This document shows positions 31,487 through 39,813 of a stretch of 64,000 nucleotides of DNA, piece by piece. Under the pieces are notes generated by a model. The model made no database searches. It had not been told where the DNA came from and saw nothing but the letters and a program-made list of their open reading frames with translations. This stretch comes from Stenotrophomonas sp. WZN-1 (GTDB lineage: Bacteria; Pseudomonadota; Gammaproteobacteria; Xanthomonadales; Xanthomonadaceae): contig NZ_CP021768.1 in the NCBI RefSeq assembly GCF_002192255.1, positions 3,366,001 through 3,430,000 on the forward strand, in the 5' to 3' direction. A program made the translations under genes and the position numbers. Each line of letters starts with the position of its first letter. The first letter of the stretch is position 1.

Positions 31487-32599
31487 TCAGGCGTCGGCGA
31501 GCACGCCGGGCTGGGCCTGGCCTTCGCGCACGAACGGGAACTTGACCACGCGCACCGGCACCTGCCGGCCGCGGATGTCGACGGTGACCTCGCCGAGTTC
31601 ACCGGCCGGCACGCGGGCGAAGGCGATGCCCTTGGCCAGGGTCGGCGAGAAGGTGCCGGACAGGATCTCGCCCTGGCCGCCCGCGGTGGTCACCGCCTGG
31701 CCGTGGCGCAGCACGCCCTTCTCGTCCATCACCAGGCCGATCATCTGGCGCGCGGTGCCGGCGGCCTTCTGCGCCTCCAGCACGTCGCGGCCGATGAAGT
31801 CGCGGCCTTCGTCCAGCGACACGGTCCAGGCCAGCGCCGCTTCATACGGGCTGATCGCTTCGTCCATGTCCTGGCCGTACAGGTTCATGCCGGCTTCCAG
31901 GCGCAGGGTGTCGCGCGCACCGAGGCCGGCCGGCTTCACGCCTTTCGCCAGCAGGCGGTTCCAGAAGGCGACCACGGCATCCTGCGGCAGCAGGATCTCG
32001 AAACCGTCTTCACCGGTGTAGCCGGTGCGGGCGACAAACAGCTCGACGCCGTCGTCGGACTGCGCCTTCAGGGCGGCGAAGCGGCCCAGCTTGGTCAGCG
32101 CTGCACGGTCGGCTTCGCGGGCGAGGCGGATCACGTTGTCGCGCGCCTGCGGGCCCTGCACGGCGAGGATGGCCAGGTCCGGACGCTGCTCGACGGAAAC
32201 GCCGAACGGCGCCGCCTGCTCGCGCAGCCAGGCCAGGTCCTTCTCGCGGGTGGAGGCGTTGACCACCATGCGGAAGAAGTCGTCGTCCAGGTAGTAGACG
32301 ATCAGGTCGTCGATGACGCCGCCGCTCGGATTCAGCATGCACGAGTACAGCGCCTTGCCGGTCACCTTCAGCTTGTCGATCGAGTTGGCCAGCAGGCGGC
32401 GCAGGAACGGTTTGACCTGCTCACCGCGCAGGTCGACCACGGTCATGTGGCTGACGTCGAACACACCGGACTCACGGCGCACCAGGTGGTGCTCGTCCAG
32501 CTGCGAGCCGTAGTGGATGGGCATGTCCCAACCCCCGAAATCGACCATCTTGGCGCCAAGGGCGCGGTGGGTATCGTTGAGCAGCGTCTTCTGGGTCAT
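31487..32599 (-). CDS. gcvT: aminomethyltransferase (glycine cleavage T protein)
   Basis: A 370-residue folate-dependent enzyme that transfers the methylene unit from the H-protein to tetrahydrofolate, releasing ammonia. The N-terminal [21 protein letters not shown], the [10 protein letters not shown] strand and the folate-site [12 protein letters not shown] are all present. The ATG at 32599 (MTQKTLL) is the standard start. First gene of gcvT-gcvH here. The 160-base upstream region has a -10-like GATAAT but no match to the tandem glycine riboswitch. Confidence 0.96.
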   Translation of the reverse strand: MTQKTLLNDTHRALGAKMVDFGGWDMPIHYGSQLDEHHLVRRESGVFDVSHMTVVDLRGEQVKPFLRRLLANSIDKLKVTGKALYSCMLNPSGGVIDDLIVYYLDDDFFRMVVNASTREKDLAWLREQAAPFGVSVEQRPDLAILAVQGPQARDNVIRLAREADRAALTKLGRFAALKAQSDDGVELFVARTGYTGEDGFEILLPQDAVVAFWNRLLAKGVKPAGLGARDTLRLEAGMNLYGQDMDEAISPYEAALAWTVSLDEGRDFIGRDVLEAQKAAGTARQMIGLVMDEKGVLRHGQAVTTAGGQGEILSGTFSPTLAKGIAFARVPAGELGEVTVDIRGRQVPVRVVKFPFVREGQAQPGVLADA

Positions 32600-32758
32600 G
32601 ACCGGGTCCGGCAGCAGAGGAAACAAGAACCCCCATTATCCCAGATCGGTCGCCCGCAGGCGTGCCGCAGCGCAGCGGTGCGTGGAGGCGGAAGCGCGGC
32701 CCGCCCCGCCCTTTCCCTTTCGGGCGAGGCAATGGCTGCGCCCCTCCGCAACCGCCTG

Positions 32759-33061
32759 CTACAGGCGCACCCGCCCACGCAGGATGTCGGCGAACATGAC
32801 CCAGTCACCCATGAATGAATACAGCGGATGCCGGAAGGTCGCCGGGCGGTTCTTCTCGAAGAAGAAATGGCCGACCCAGGCGAATCCGTAACCGCAGAAC
32901 AGCGCGGCCAGCAGGAGCAGCGGCTGGCCGCGCAGCACGGCAGCAGCCACCAGCAGCAGCACCCCGCAGCTGCCGATGAAATGCAGGCGCCGCGAGACCG
33001 GGTGGCGGTGCTCGCTGAGATAGAACGGATAGAACTCGCGGAAGCTGGCGAAGCGGGACAT
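32759..33061 (-). CDS. Mpo1-like / DUF962 membrane protein
   Basis: A 100-residue protein of the DUF962 family, related to yeast Mpo1, a 2-hydroxy-fatty-acid dioxygenase. Recognisable parts are the SEHRHPVSRRLHFIG segment, two hydrophobic helices, and VGHFFFEKNRPATFRHPLYS, whose conserved His residues are probable iron ligands. This is half the length of the eukaryotic protein but normal for bacterial members. The ATG at 33061 matches the family start. Bacterial function is not established. Confidence 0.85.
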   Translation of the reverse strand: MSRFASFREFYPFYLSEHRHPVSRRLHFIGSCGVLLLVAAAVLRGQPLLLLAALFCGYGFAWVGHFFFEKNRPATFRHPLYSFMGDWVMFADILRGRVRL

Positions 33062-33169
33062 GCGCGTGCTCCGGGGGCCGTGGTCACCGCCATCATGCGC
33101 CTTCCGGGGAGGTGGCGCTGCGCGCTTGCCGGGCATGGCCCGGCGGCCGTTGCAAAGCCTGGTTCGACG

Positions 33170-33499
33170 CTACACCGAAGGTGCGCGCGGACCGAACATG
33201 ATCACCGCCATGCCGGCCAGGCACAGGGCTGCACCGAACAGGTCCCAGCGGCTGGGGCGGATGCCGTCGACCAGCCACAACCAGAACAGCGCGGTGCCGA
33301 TGTAGACGCCACCGTAGGCGGCATAGACCCGTCCACTGGCGGTGGGGTGCAGGGTCAGCAGCCACGCGAACAGGGCCAGGCTGGCCGCCGCCGGCAGCAG
33401 CAACCAGGCGCTGCCCCCTTTGCGCAGCCACAGCCACGGCAGATAGCAACCGATGATCTCGGCCAGCGCGGTCAGCAGGAACAGGCCGAGCGTCTTCAC
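33170..33499 (-). CDS. ynfA: YnfA-family (UPF0060) small membrane protein
   Basis: A 109-residue inner-membrane protein with four helices, matching YnfA/UPF0060 (usual length about 108). [19 protein letters not shown] and the central [20 protein letters not shown] are diagnostic. Members resemble small multidrug resistance transporters. I chose the GTG at 33499, whose GTGA overlaps the mazG stop; an ATG ten codons upstream would lie inside mazG. Confidence 0.9.
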   Translation of the reverse strand: MKTLGLFLLTALAEIIGCYLPWLWLRKGGSAWLLLPAAASLALFAWLLTLHPTASGRVYAAYGGVYIGTALFWLWLVDGIRPSRWDLFGAALCLAGMAVIMFGPRAPSV

Positions 33500-34335
33500 G
33501 CCTTTTCCGCTGCCTTGGCGTGCTGCCACAGCGCTTCCTGCGCATCCAGGTCCAGTGCGGCCAGCGCCTCGCCCTGCGCGGCGGCCTGCGCTTCCATCGC
33601 GCGGAAGCGCCGTTCGAACTTGTGGTTGGCCCCGCGCAGTGCGGCGCCCAGATCGATATCGGCGTGCCGGGCCAGGTTGGCGCAGACGAACAGCAGGTCG
33701 CCCAGTTCTTCCTGCAGACGCGCCTTGTTGCCCGCGATATCGCCGCGCTCGAATTCCTCACGCAGCTCCTGCAGCTCCTCGGCCGCCTTGTCCAGCACCG
33801 GCAGCGGGCCCGGCCAGTCGAAACCGACCTTGGCCGCGCGCGACTGCAGCTTCACCGCCCGCTGCCATTCCGGCAGGCCACGCGAGATACCGGCCAGTGC
33901 GGAAGTGTCCTGATCGCCCTTGGCGGCACGCTCGGCGCGCTTGATCGCCTCCCAGTTGCGCATCACCCCGTCGGCATCGTCGACGCTGACATCGGCGAAC
34001 ACGTGCGGGTGGCGGCGCTGCATCTTGTCGCTGATCGCACGGGCGACCTCGGCGAAGGTAAATGCCCCCTGCTCCTCGGCCATGCGTGCATGGAACACCA
34101 CCTGCAGCAGCAGGTCGCCGAGCTCGTCGCAGAGATCGTCCAGGTCACCCCGGTCGATCGCATCGGCGACCTCGTAGGCTTCCTCGATGGTGTACGGGGC
34201 GATGGTCGCGAAGTTCTGTTCCAGGTCCCACGGGCAGCCGCCCTGCGGGTCGCGCAGGCGCGCCATGATCGACAGCAGGCGCTCGAGTTCGTTGCTGGCG
34301 GCGCTGCCGGTGGTGGGGGTGTCGTGCGCGCTCAT
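33496..34335 (-). CDS. mazG: nucleoside triphosphate pyrophosphohydrolase MazG
   Basis: A 279-residue all-alpha NTP pyrophosphatase that hydrolyses (d)NTPs to monophosphates and is linked to housecleaning and the stringent response in E. coli. Two MazG-type repeats are visible: [10 protein letters not shown] with [14 protein letters not shown] (about residues 45-85) and [11 protein letters not shown] with [15 protein letters not shown] (about 185-225), carrying the Mg-binding Glu/Asp residues. ATG 34335 gives the expected length. Coupled to ynfA downstream. Confidence 0.95.
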   Translation of the reverse strand: MSAHDTPTTGSAASNELERLLSIMARLRDPQGGCPWDLEQNFATIAPYTIEEAYEVADAIDRGDLDDLCDELGDLLLQVVFHARMAEEQGAFTFAEVARAISDKMQRRHPHVFADVSVDDADGVMRNWEAIKRAERAAKGDQDTSALAGISRGLPEWQRAVKLQSRAAKVGFDWPGPLPVLDKAAEELQELREEFERGDIAGNKARLQEELGDLLFVCANLARHADIDLGAALRGANHKFERRFRAMEAQAAAQGEALAALDLDAQEALWQHAKAAEKA

Positions 34336-34348
34336 GCGGCCTCCAGGA

Positions 34349-35152
34349 TCAGTCGGACAACCAGTCGCGCCACGGCAGGCTGGTATCACCAAGGGCAATG
34401 AAATCGCCGTTCAACAGGGTCTCGCGGCGGTTGTAGCGGAACGGCTTGCCGGTCGCGGCCGACAGCACCGCACCACCGGCGGCGTGCAGCACGCACTGGC
34501 CGGCGGCGGTATCCCATTCAGAGGTCGGGCCGAGCCGCGGATAGACATCCAGGCCGCCTTCGGCGATCCGGCAGAATTTCAGCGACGAGCCCTGCGCGAT
34601 GGTCTCGATGCGGCCCATGCGCGCCAGCAGCGCCTCGGTTTCCGGCGAGCGGTGCGAACGACTGGCGGCGACGCGCAGCGGGGCAGTGGCCGGCGTGCGG
34701 GTGCGCAGCACGGTGTCGTGCAGGCCCTGCCGCCGATAGGCCAGTTCGCCGCGCATGGCATGCCAGACGATGCCGGTGACCGGCGCCAGCACCACGCCGA
34801 AGGCCGGCGCGCCCTGGTAGATCAAGGCGATGTTGACGCTGAACTCACCGTTGCGCTTGACGAACTCGCGGGTGCCGTCGAGTGGATCCACCAGCCAGTA
34901 CGCGCCCCAGTGGCGGCGCTGCTCCCAGCCCACCTGCGCCGATTCCTCGGACAGGATCGGCAGGTCCGGGGTCAGCTGGCCCAGGCCCAGCTCAATGACC
35001 TGGTTGGCGGCCAGGTCGGCCGCGGTGACCGGGCTGTTGTCGTCCTTGATCTGCACGTCGAAGCCATCGGCATACACCTGCATGATGGCCTGGCCGGCTT
35101 CCTGGGCGATGGCGATGGCGGTCTCGCGCAGGTCCGTCGTCAGCTTGATCAT
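34349..35152 (-). CDS. cysQ: 3'(2'),5'-bisphosphate nucleotidase CysQ
   Basis: A 267-residue inositol-monophosphatase-fold phosphatase that converts 3'-phosphoadenosine 5'-phosphate (PAP) to AMP, relieving PAP build-up from sulfate assimilation. The metal-site motifs are complete: PILSEES (Glu), LVDPLDGTREF (Asp/Asp) and SEWDTAAG (Asp) near the C-terminus. Its ATG overlaps the nudE stop (ATGA) and mazG follows 13 bases later, forming a nudE-cysQ-mazG-ynfA string of nucleotide housekeeping genes. Confidence 0.94.
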   Translation of the reverse strand: MIKLTTDLRETAIAIAQEAGQAIMQVYADGFDVQIKDDNSPVTAADLAANQVIELGLGQLTPDLPILSEESAQVGWEQRRHWGAYWLVDPLDGTREFVKRNGEFSVNIALIYQGAPAFGVVLAPVTGIVWHAMRGELAYRRQGLHDTVLRTRTPATAPLRVAASRSHRSPETEALLARMGRIETIAQGSSLKFCRIAEGGLDVYPRLGPTSEWDTAAGQCVLHAAGGAVLSAATGKPFRYNRRETLLNGDFIALGDTSLPWRDWLSD

Positions 35153-35712
35153 CGCGTTCCCTGCAGCCACTGGCGGGCAATGAACAGCGCCGCCAGCGAG
35201 CGTCCCTCGGAGAAGTCCTCGCGCAGCATCAGCTGGTCCAGTTCGGCCAGCTTCCACGGCACCACTTCCAGCTCCTCCGGCTCGTCGCCGGCCAGTTTTT
35301 CCGGGTACAGGTCGCGCGCCACCACCAGCCACGACTGGTGGCTCATGTAGGTTGGGGCCAGGGTCATCGCGCGCAGCACGTCGACCCGGCGCGCACCATA
35401 GCCGGCCTCTTCCTTCAGTTCGCGGTCGGCCGCCTGCTCAGGCGTCTCGCCGGCATCGATCCGGCCTTTCACCAGCCCCAGTTCGTAACGGTGCATGCCG
35501 GCGGCGTATTCACGTACCAGCAGCACGGTTTCGTCGTCGAGCATCGGCACCACCACCACAGCACCGTGCCCACGGCTGACCAGGCGCTCGAAGCGGCGGC
35601 GTTCACCGTTGGAGAACTCCAGGTCCAGATGCTGGCGCTGGAAGGGGCCGTTCTCCTCATCGGTGATGCGATGGATGATCGGCAAGCGACGGCCGGCACG
35701 GTCATCGTTCAT
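35149..35712 (-). CDS. nudE: ADP-compounds hydrolase, Nudix family (NudE)
   Basis: A 187-residue Nudix hydrolase. The complete Nudix box GRIDAGETPEQAADRELKEE is at about residues 86-105. The surrounding sequence resembles NudE, which hydrolyses ADP-ribose, NADH and Ap3A-type compounds. The ATG at 35712 is preferred over an upstream frame rich in Arg. It is divergent from bioA, with 77 bases between the starts, and coupled to cysQ. Confidence 0.9.
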   Translation of the reverse strand: MNDDRAGRRLPIIHRITDEENGPFQRQHLDLEFSNGERRRFERLVSRGHGAVVVVPMLDDETVLLVREYAAGMHRYELGLVKGRIDAGETPEQAADRELKEEAGYGARRVDVLRAMTLAPTYMSHQSWLVVARDLYPEKLAGDEPEELEVVPWKLAELDQLMLREDFSEGRSLAALFIARQWLQGTR

Positions 35713-35789
35713 GCGGAACCTCCGCGGCGACCGGCGACTGCGCCGGGGCCGATAGAATGTGCAGGCAGCAACATGTTCATGAGCCCGAA

Positions 35790-37181
35790 ATGCTAGCAGA
35801 CCCAACCCCCTCCCCGCTGGCCCGCCACTGGCGGCAGCGCGACCTGCAGGTGCTGTGGCACCCGTGCACGCAGATGCGTGAGCATCCGGACACCCTGCCG
35901 CTGGTGCCGATCGCCCGTGGCGAAGGCGCGTGGCTGATCGACCACGACGGCAACCGCTATCTGGATGCTGTCAGCAGCTGGTGGACCAATCTGTTCGGCC
36001 ACGCCGAACCACGCATCGGTGGCGCCATCGCCGCCCAGGCCGGGCAGCTGGAACAGGTGATGCTGGCCGGCTTCGGCCACGAACCTGCGATCACCCTGGC
36101 CGAGCGCCTGCTGGCACTGGCACCTCGCCAGCCCGGCCGCGAGCCGCTGGCCAAGGTGTTCTATGCCGACAATGGTTCGGCCGGCGTGGAAGTGGCGCTG
36201 AAGATGGCGTTCCAGTACTTCCAGAACCGGGGGGAGCCGCGGCGCACGCGCTTCATCGCGCTCGAGAACGGCTACCACGGCGAGACCCTGGGCGCGCTGG
36301 CGCTGGGCGACATTCCGCTGTATCGCCGCGTCTATGCACCGCTGCTGGCCGAAGGCCTGTTTGCCCCCTCGCCCGATGCCTACCTGGCCGAACCCGGCCA
36401 GAGCGCGGCCGATCGCGCGCGGCAGGCCGCCGATGGCCTGGCCACGCTGTTCGACCAGCACCCGGGCGAGATCTGCGCGGTGATCCTGGAACCGCGCCTG
36501 CAGTGTGCCGGCGGCATGCGCATGCATGACCCGGTCTACCTGCAGCGCGTGCGCGAACTGTGCGATGCCCATGGCGCGTTCATGATCGCCGACGAGATCG
36601 CCACCGGCTTCGGCCGCACCGGCACCCTGTTCGCCTGCGAGCAGGCCGGGGTGATGCCGGACCTGATGTGCCTGTCCAAGGGCCTGACCGGTGGCTTCCT
36701 GCCACTGGCCGCCGTGCTGGCGACGCAGGCGCTGTATGACGCCTTCCTCGACGACTCGCGCGAGCGCGCCTTCCTGCATTCGCACAGTTACACCGGCAAC
36801 CCGCTGGCCTGCGCTGCGGCGCTGGCGACGCTGGACATCTTCCGCGACGACGATGTGATCGCGCGCAACCGGGACATCGCCTCGGTGATGGGCACGCTGG
36901 CGGCACCGTTTGCCGACCACCCGCACGTGGCCGACGTGCGCCAGGCCGGCATGGTGGTGGCGTTCGAGCTGTCGCGCGACGGCAACAAGCGCACGCCGTT
37001 CGACCCGGGCCTGCGGCTGGGCCTGCAGGCCTACAAGGCCGCCCTCAGGCGCGGCGTGGTGCTGCGCCCGCTGGGCGACGTGCTGTACTGGATGCCACCC
37101 TACTGCGTGGATGACGAACAACTGGAGCTGCTGGCACACACCACGCTGGCGGCCATCGACGAGGCGATTGCATGCGCGTGA
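35790..37181 (+). CDS. bioA: adenosylmethionine-8-amino-7-oxononanoate aminotransferase
   Basis: A 463-residue class III aminotransferase that uses SAM as amino donor to make 7,8-diaminopelargonate in biotin synthesis. The N-terminal HPCTQM is diagnostic for BioA, with YLDAVSSWWTNLFGH following. The catalytic Lys lies in LSKGLTGGFLPL and DEIATGFGRTG holds the PLP-contacting Asp. The ATG at 35790 begins near the usual N-terminus. It overlaps rsmE by ten bases and the other bio genes are elsewhere. Confidence 0.95.
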   Translation: MLADPTPSPLARHWRQRDLQVLWHPCTQMREHPDTLPLVPIARGEGAWLIDHDGNRYLDAVSSWWTNLFGHAEPRIGGAIAAQAGQLEQVMLAGFGHEPAITLAERLLALAPRQPGREPLAKVFYADNGSAGVEVALKMAFQYFQNRGEPRRTRFIALENGYHGETLGALALGDIPLYRRVYAPLLAEGLFAPSPDAYLAEPGQSAADRARQAADGLATLFDQHPGEICAVILEPRLQCAGGMRMHDPVYLQRVRELCDAHGAFMIADEIATGFGRTGTLFACEQAGVMPDLMCLSKGLTGGFLPLAAVLATQALYDAFLDDSRERAFLHSHSYTGNPLACAAALATLDIFRDDDVIARNRDIASVMGTLAAPFADHPHVADVRQAGMVVAFELSRDGNKRTPFDPGLRLGLQAYKAALRRGVVLRPLGDVLYWMPPYCVDDEQLELLAHTTLAAIDEAIACA

Positions 37182-37909
37182 CCCGCTGCCCCATCGACCT
37201 GGCGCTGCACAGCGGCCAGACCGTGACCCTGCCGGAAGAGACCGCCAACCATCTGGTGCGGGTGATGCGCCTGCGCGAGGGAGACACCTGCGTGCTGTTC
37301 AACGGCGACGGCCATGACTACAGCGCAACGCTGACCGTGGCCGGCAAGCGCGAGGTGCAGGTGCGCATCGACGCGGTGCAGGCCATCGGCAACGAATCCC
37401 CACTGGCGATCACCCTGCTGCAGGGCATCGCCCGTGGCGAGAAGATGGACCTGATCCTGCAGAAGGCGACCGAGCTGGGCGTGGCCGCGATCCTTCCGGT
37501 CAACGCCGAGCGCACCGAGGTGAAGCTGGATGCGGCACGGGCCGAGAAGCGCGTGGCGCACTGGAACAACGTGGTGACCTCGGCCTGCGGACAATCCGGG
37601 CGTGCGCGCATTCCGCAGGTGGGCTCCCCGCTGTCGCTGGCGCAGGCTGCAGCGGCACTGCCAGCCGATTCGCTGCGGCTGACCCTGGATCCGCAGGGGG
37701 CGCATCGCCTGTCGACGCTGGAAGCCGCTCCCGCCGGCGGCATCGTGATTGCGATCGGCCCGGAAGGCGGCTGGTCGCCGCGCGACCGCGATCAACTGGC
37801 CGCGGCAGGATTCCAGGGGTTGCAGCTGGGGCCGCGGATCCTGCGCACGGAAACGGCCGGACTGGCCGCGATCGCGGCGTTGCAGGCGCGGTTGGGCGAT
37901 CTGGGGTAA
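37172..37909 (+). CDS. rsmE: 16S rRNA m3U1498 methyltransferase
   Basis: A 245-residue SPOUT methyltransferase that N3-methylates U1498 of 16S rRNA. It has an N-terminal PUA-like domain (HLVRVMRLREGDTCVLFNG) and a C-terminal trefoil knot with IAIGPEGGWSPRD and LGPRILRTETAGLAAIAAL, the SAM-binding loops. Length matches E. coli RsmE (243). It is coupled to bioA by overlap. Confidence 0.96.
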   Translation: MRVTRCPIDLALHSGQTVTLPEETANHLVRVMRLREGDTCVLFNGDGHDYSATLTVAGKREVQVRIDAVQAIGNESPLAITLLQGIARGEKMDLILQKATELGVAAILPVNAERTEVKLDAARAEKRVAHWNNVVTSACGQSGRARIPQVGSPLSLAQAAAALPADSLRLTLDPQGAHRLSTLEAAPAGGIVIAIGPEGGWSPRDRDQLAAAGFQGLQLGPRILRTETAGLAAIAALQARLGDLG

Positions 37910-37918
37910 GGCTGGTTC

Positions 37919-37985
37919 GTAGTTGTGCCGGCCGCTGGCCGGCATCCACCGGATCATGAGGTTGCCGGCCAGCGGCCGGCATTAC
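37919..37985. repeat. SMAG dimer
   Basis: A GTAG (37919-37922) leads into TGCCGGCC-gct-GGCCGGCA (37926-37944), followed 18 bases later by its inverted copy TGCCGGCC-agc-GGCCGGCA (37963-37981). The two could also pair with each other. They lie between the convergent rsmE and chpC stops. Confidence 0.75.
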
Positions 37986-38011
37986 CGGGAATCCGACCGG
38001 CGGGTTCCCGA

Positions 38012-38476
38012 TCAGGCCGCCAGCGAATCCAGCGCCGCTTCCAGCGCATCCAGGTTCGGCAGCAGCGCGCTCTGCTCACCCAGCAGCACGCGCATGTGCA
38101 CGATCTGCGGCAGGGTTTCTTCGGAAGCGTCGGCCAACAGGCCGTCGCGCGGCACCGAGATCAGCTGCGGGAAGTTCTGCGTCAGCAGCGCGTAGTACGG
38201 GCGCTGCGCATTGCCGCTGAGGGACTTCAGTACCACCACTTTGTTGTGGCCGGCCACCGTCTCTTCGCCCAGCCCGGAAAGACGTGCGAACGACACCAGC
38301 GGTACCTGCCAGCCATGCCAGCCGATTTCACCAACCAGCCAGCGCGGGGCATCGGAGACCGGCTGCACCGGGACGCGCGACATCATTTCAGCCACGGTGG
38401 CATTGGGCAGCAGCACGCGCTCGTTGCCGGCCTGGATCAGGACGCCGCGGATTTCGTCATTGCTGGCGTAGCTCAT
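38012..38476 (-). CDS. chpC: CheW-like coupling protein of the Pil-Chp system
   Basis: A 154-residue protein with a single CheW-like domain, in the position of ChpC at the end of the pilG-chpA cluster. CheW features include ERVLLPNATVAEM and WLVGEIGWHGWQVPLVSF. It probably links accessory receptors to ChpA in type IV pilus control. Its ATG overlaps the chpB-like stop (ATGA). Confidence 0.82.
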   Translation of the reverse strand: MSYASNDEIRGVLIQAGNERVLLPNATVAEMMSRVPVQPVSDAPRWLVGEIGWHGWQVPLVSFARLSGLGEETVAGHNKVVVLKSLSGNAQRPYYALLTQNFPQLISVPRDGLLADASEETLPQIVHMRVLLGEQSALLPNLDALEAALDSLAA

Positions 38477-39813
38477 GGTGCTTCTCCGTTGTCGTCCTGC
38501 TCACCCCAGCGCGCGGCAATCGCCTGCGCCAGTTCCTGCGGTTCACCAGCCACCATGCCGGCAGCAACCACCGCAGTGGCTGCAGCCGGGTCGTAGCAGC
38601 CCTCGCCCACCTGCCCGGCCACCCACGCACCGGCAGCCGCCAGGTCCAGCGCCGGGCCGACGTGGGCCAGGTCGGCGCCGCTGAGCAGCACCAGCGCGGT
38701 GTGTTCGGCCGGCAATGCAGCGAGCGAAATGCCAGTGGCATCGCTCTGGAAATGCAGGCCATCGCTGGCCGCGCGCACGCCAATATCATCGGCCAGCACG
38801 TGGACCTCGCCCGGTATGGCGTGCTGGCCGGCCTCGGCCAGCTGCACCGGCAACGGCGAAACGCGCGACATCTGCTTGACCAGGTTGCCGTAGCGGCCAC
38901 CATCCAGGCGCATGTGCACCAGCACCGGCACGCTCAACGACGCGGGCAGCGCGCCGAGCAGGCGACGCAAGGCATCCGGGCCACCGATGCCGGCCAGCAC
39001 CAGCAGCGATGCGGCGCGCGCACCGGCCGGGGCGGCGGCATCCAGATCGACCAGGCTCAGATGATCGGTATCGAAGGAGGGCTGCGGCGCGGCGACCGGC
39101 GCCACGGCTTCTGCCGGTACCGGCGCGTCGATCGATTCCTCGACCAGCGACCAGGCGGTGTGATCGAAGGAGACCGGCGGAGCCGCAGGCATCGCCGGTT
39201 CGGCCAGCGCCTGCGGCGGCGGCGAAGGCGGCTCCAGGGATTCGGGCAGGACCGGCTGCAGCGCCGCCAGGGCCTGCTCCAGCGCGATCGGTTCGTGCAG
39301 GTGTGCCGGAGGCGAATACAGGCCGTCTGCCGGAACCTCATCGGCCCAGCTCAGCGCCTGCTCCAGGTGCGGCTGCAGGGCTTCTTCCTGCGGCGCCGGC
39401 GCGGGCGCCGGATGGCCGGGCTCCAGCTGCAGGCTGGGCTCTTCCTCGGCACCCGGCGGCAACACCTGCTGGTGGCCATGCAGCTTGGCGGCCAGATGGC
39501 GCCCCCAGCGCTGGGCCTCCCAGCCGTCGCGGCGTGCGGCGAGCTCGGCCTCATCGAACACCAGGGTCAGCCCCGGTGCCGAGAGCACGGCTTCCAGCCG
39601 TTCCAGTGCGTCCTCGATGGCAGCTTCCAGCGCGATCACCACGAACTGCGGATCTGCCGCCTGCAGCACCTGTGGCTCCAGGCCGTTCGGATCATCTTCC
39701 AGGACCAGCTGCACATCTGCATGCGACAGCGCCTCGCGCAGGCGTTCGCGCGCCGCACCGGGGCGGGCCAGCAGGGCAACGGCCGGAGCCGGATGGGTTT
39801 CACTCACGGACAC
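38473..39813 (-). CDS. chpB: degenerate CheB-like protein (ChpB position)
   Basis: A 446-residue protein: an N-terminal receiver-like region (about 1-85) without a clear phospho-acceptor signature, a Pro/Ala/Glu-rich linker (about 120-270), and a C-terminal CheB methylesterase-like domain (about 275-445). The catalytic Ser of the GASTGG loop is missing (LAGIGGPDAL). The His loop is kept as LVHMRL, and the GMGNDGA loop holding the Asp is SGADLAHVG. It is therefore probably not an active esterase. The start is a GTG overlapping the chpA end by 14 bases. Symbol assigned by position. Confidence 0.8.
   Translation of the reverse strand: MSVSETHPAPAVALLARPGAARERLREALSHADVQLVLEDDPNGLEPQVLQAADPQFVVIALEAAIEDALERLEAVLSAPGLTLVFDEAELAARRDGWEAQRWGRHLAAKLHGHQQVLPPGAEEEPSLQLEPGHPAPAPAPQEEALQPHLEQALSWADEVPADGLYSPPAHLHEPIALEQALAALQPVLPESLEPPSPPPQALAEPAMPAAPPVSFDHTAWSLVEESIDAPVPAEAVAPVAAPQPSFDTDHLSLVDLDAAAPAGARAASLLVLAGIGGPDALRRLLGALPASLSVPVLVHMRLDGGRYGNLVKQMSRVSPLPVQLAEAGQHAIPGEVHVLADDIGVRAASDGLHFQSDATGISLAALPAEHTALVLLSGADLAHVGPALDLAAAGAWVAGQVGEGCYDPAAATAVVAAGMVAGEPQELAQAIAARWGEQDDNGEAP

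Noticed and set aside
32600..32760. Glycine riboswitch before gcvT
   Set aside because: The leader has a GAAAGGG stretch but lacks the ordered glycine-aptamer helices and the GAAACTCTCAGG-type segment.
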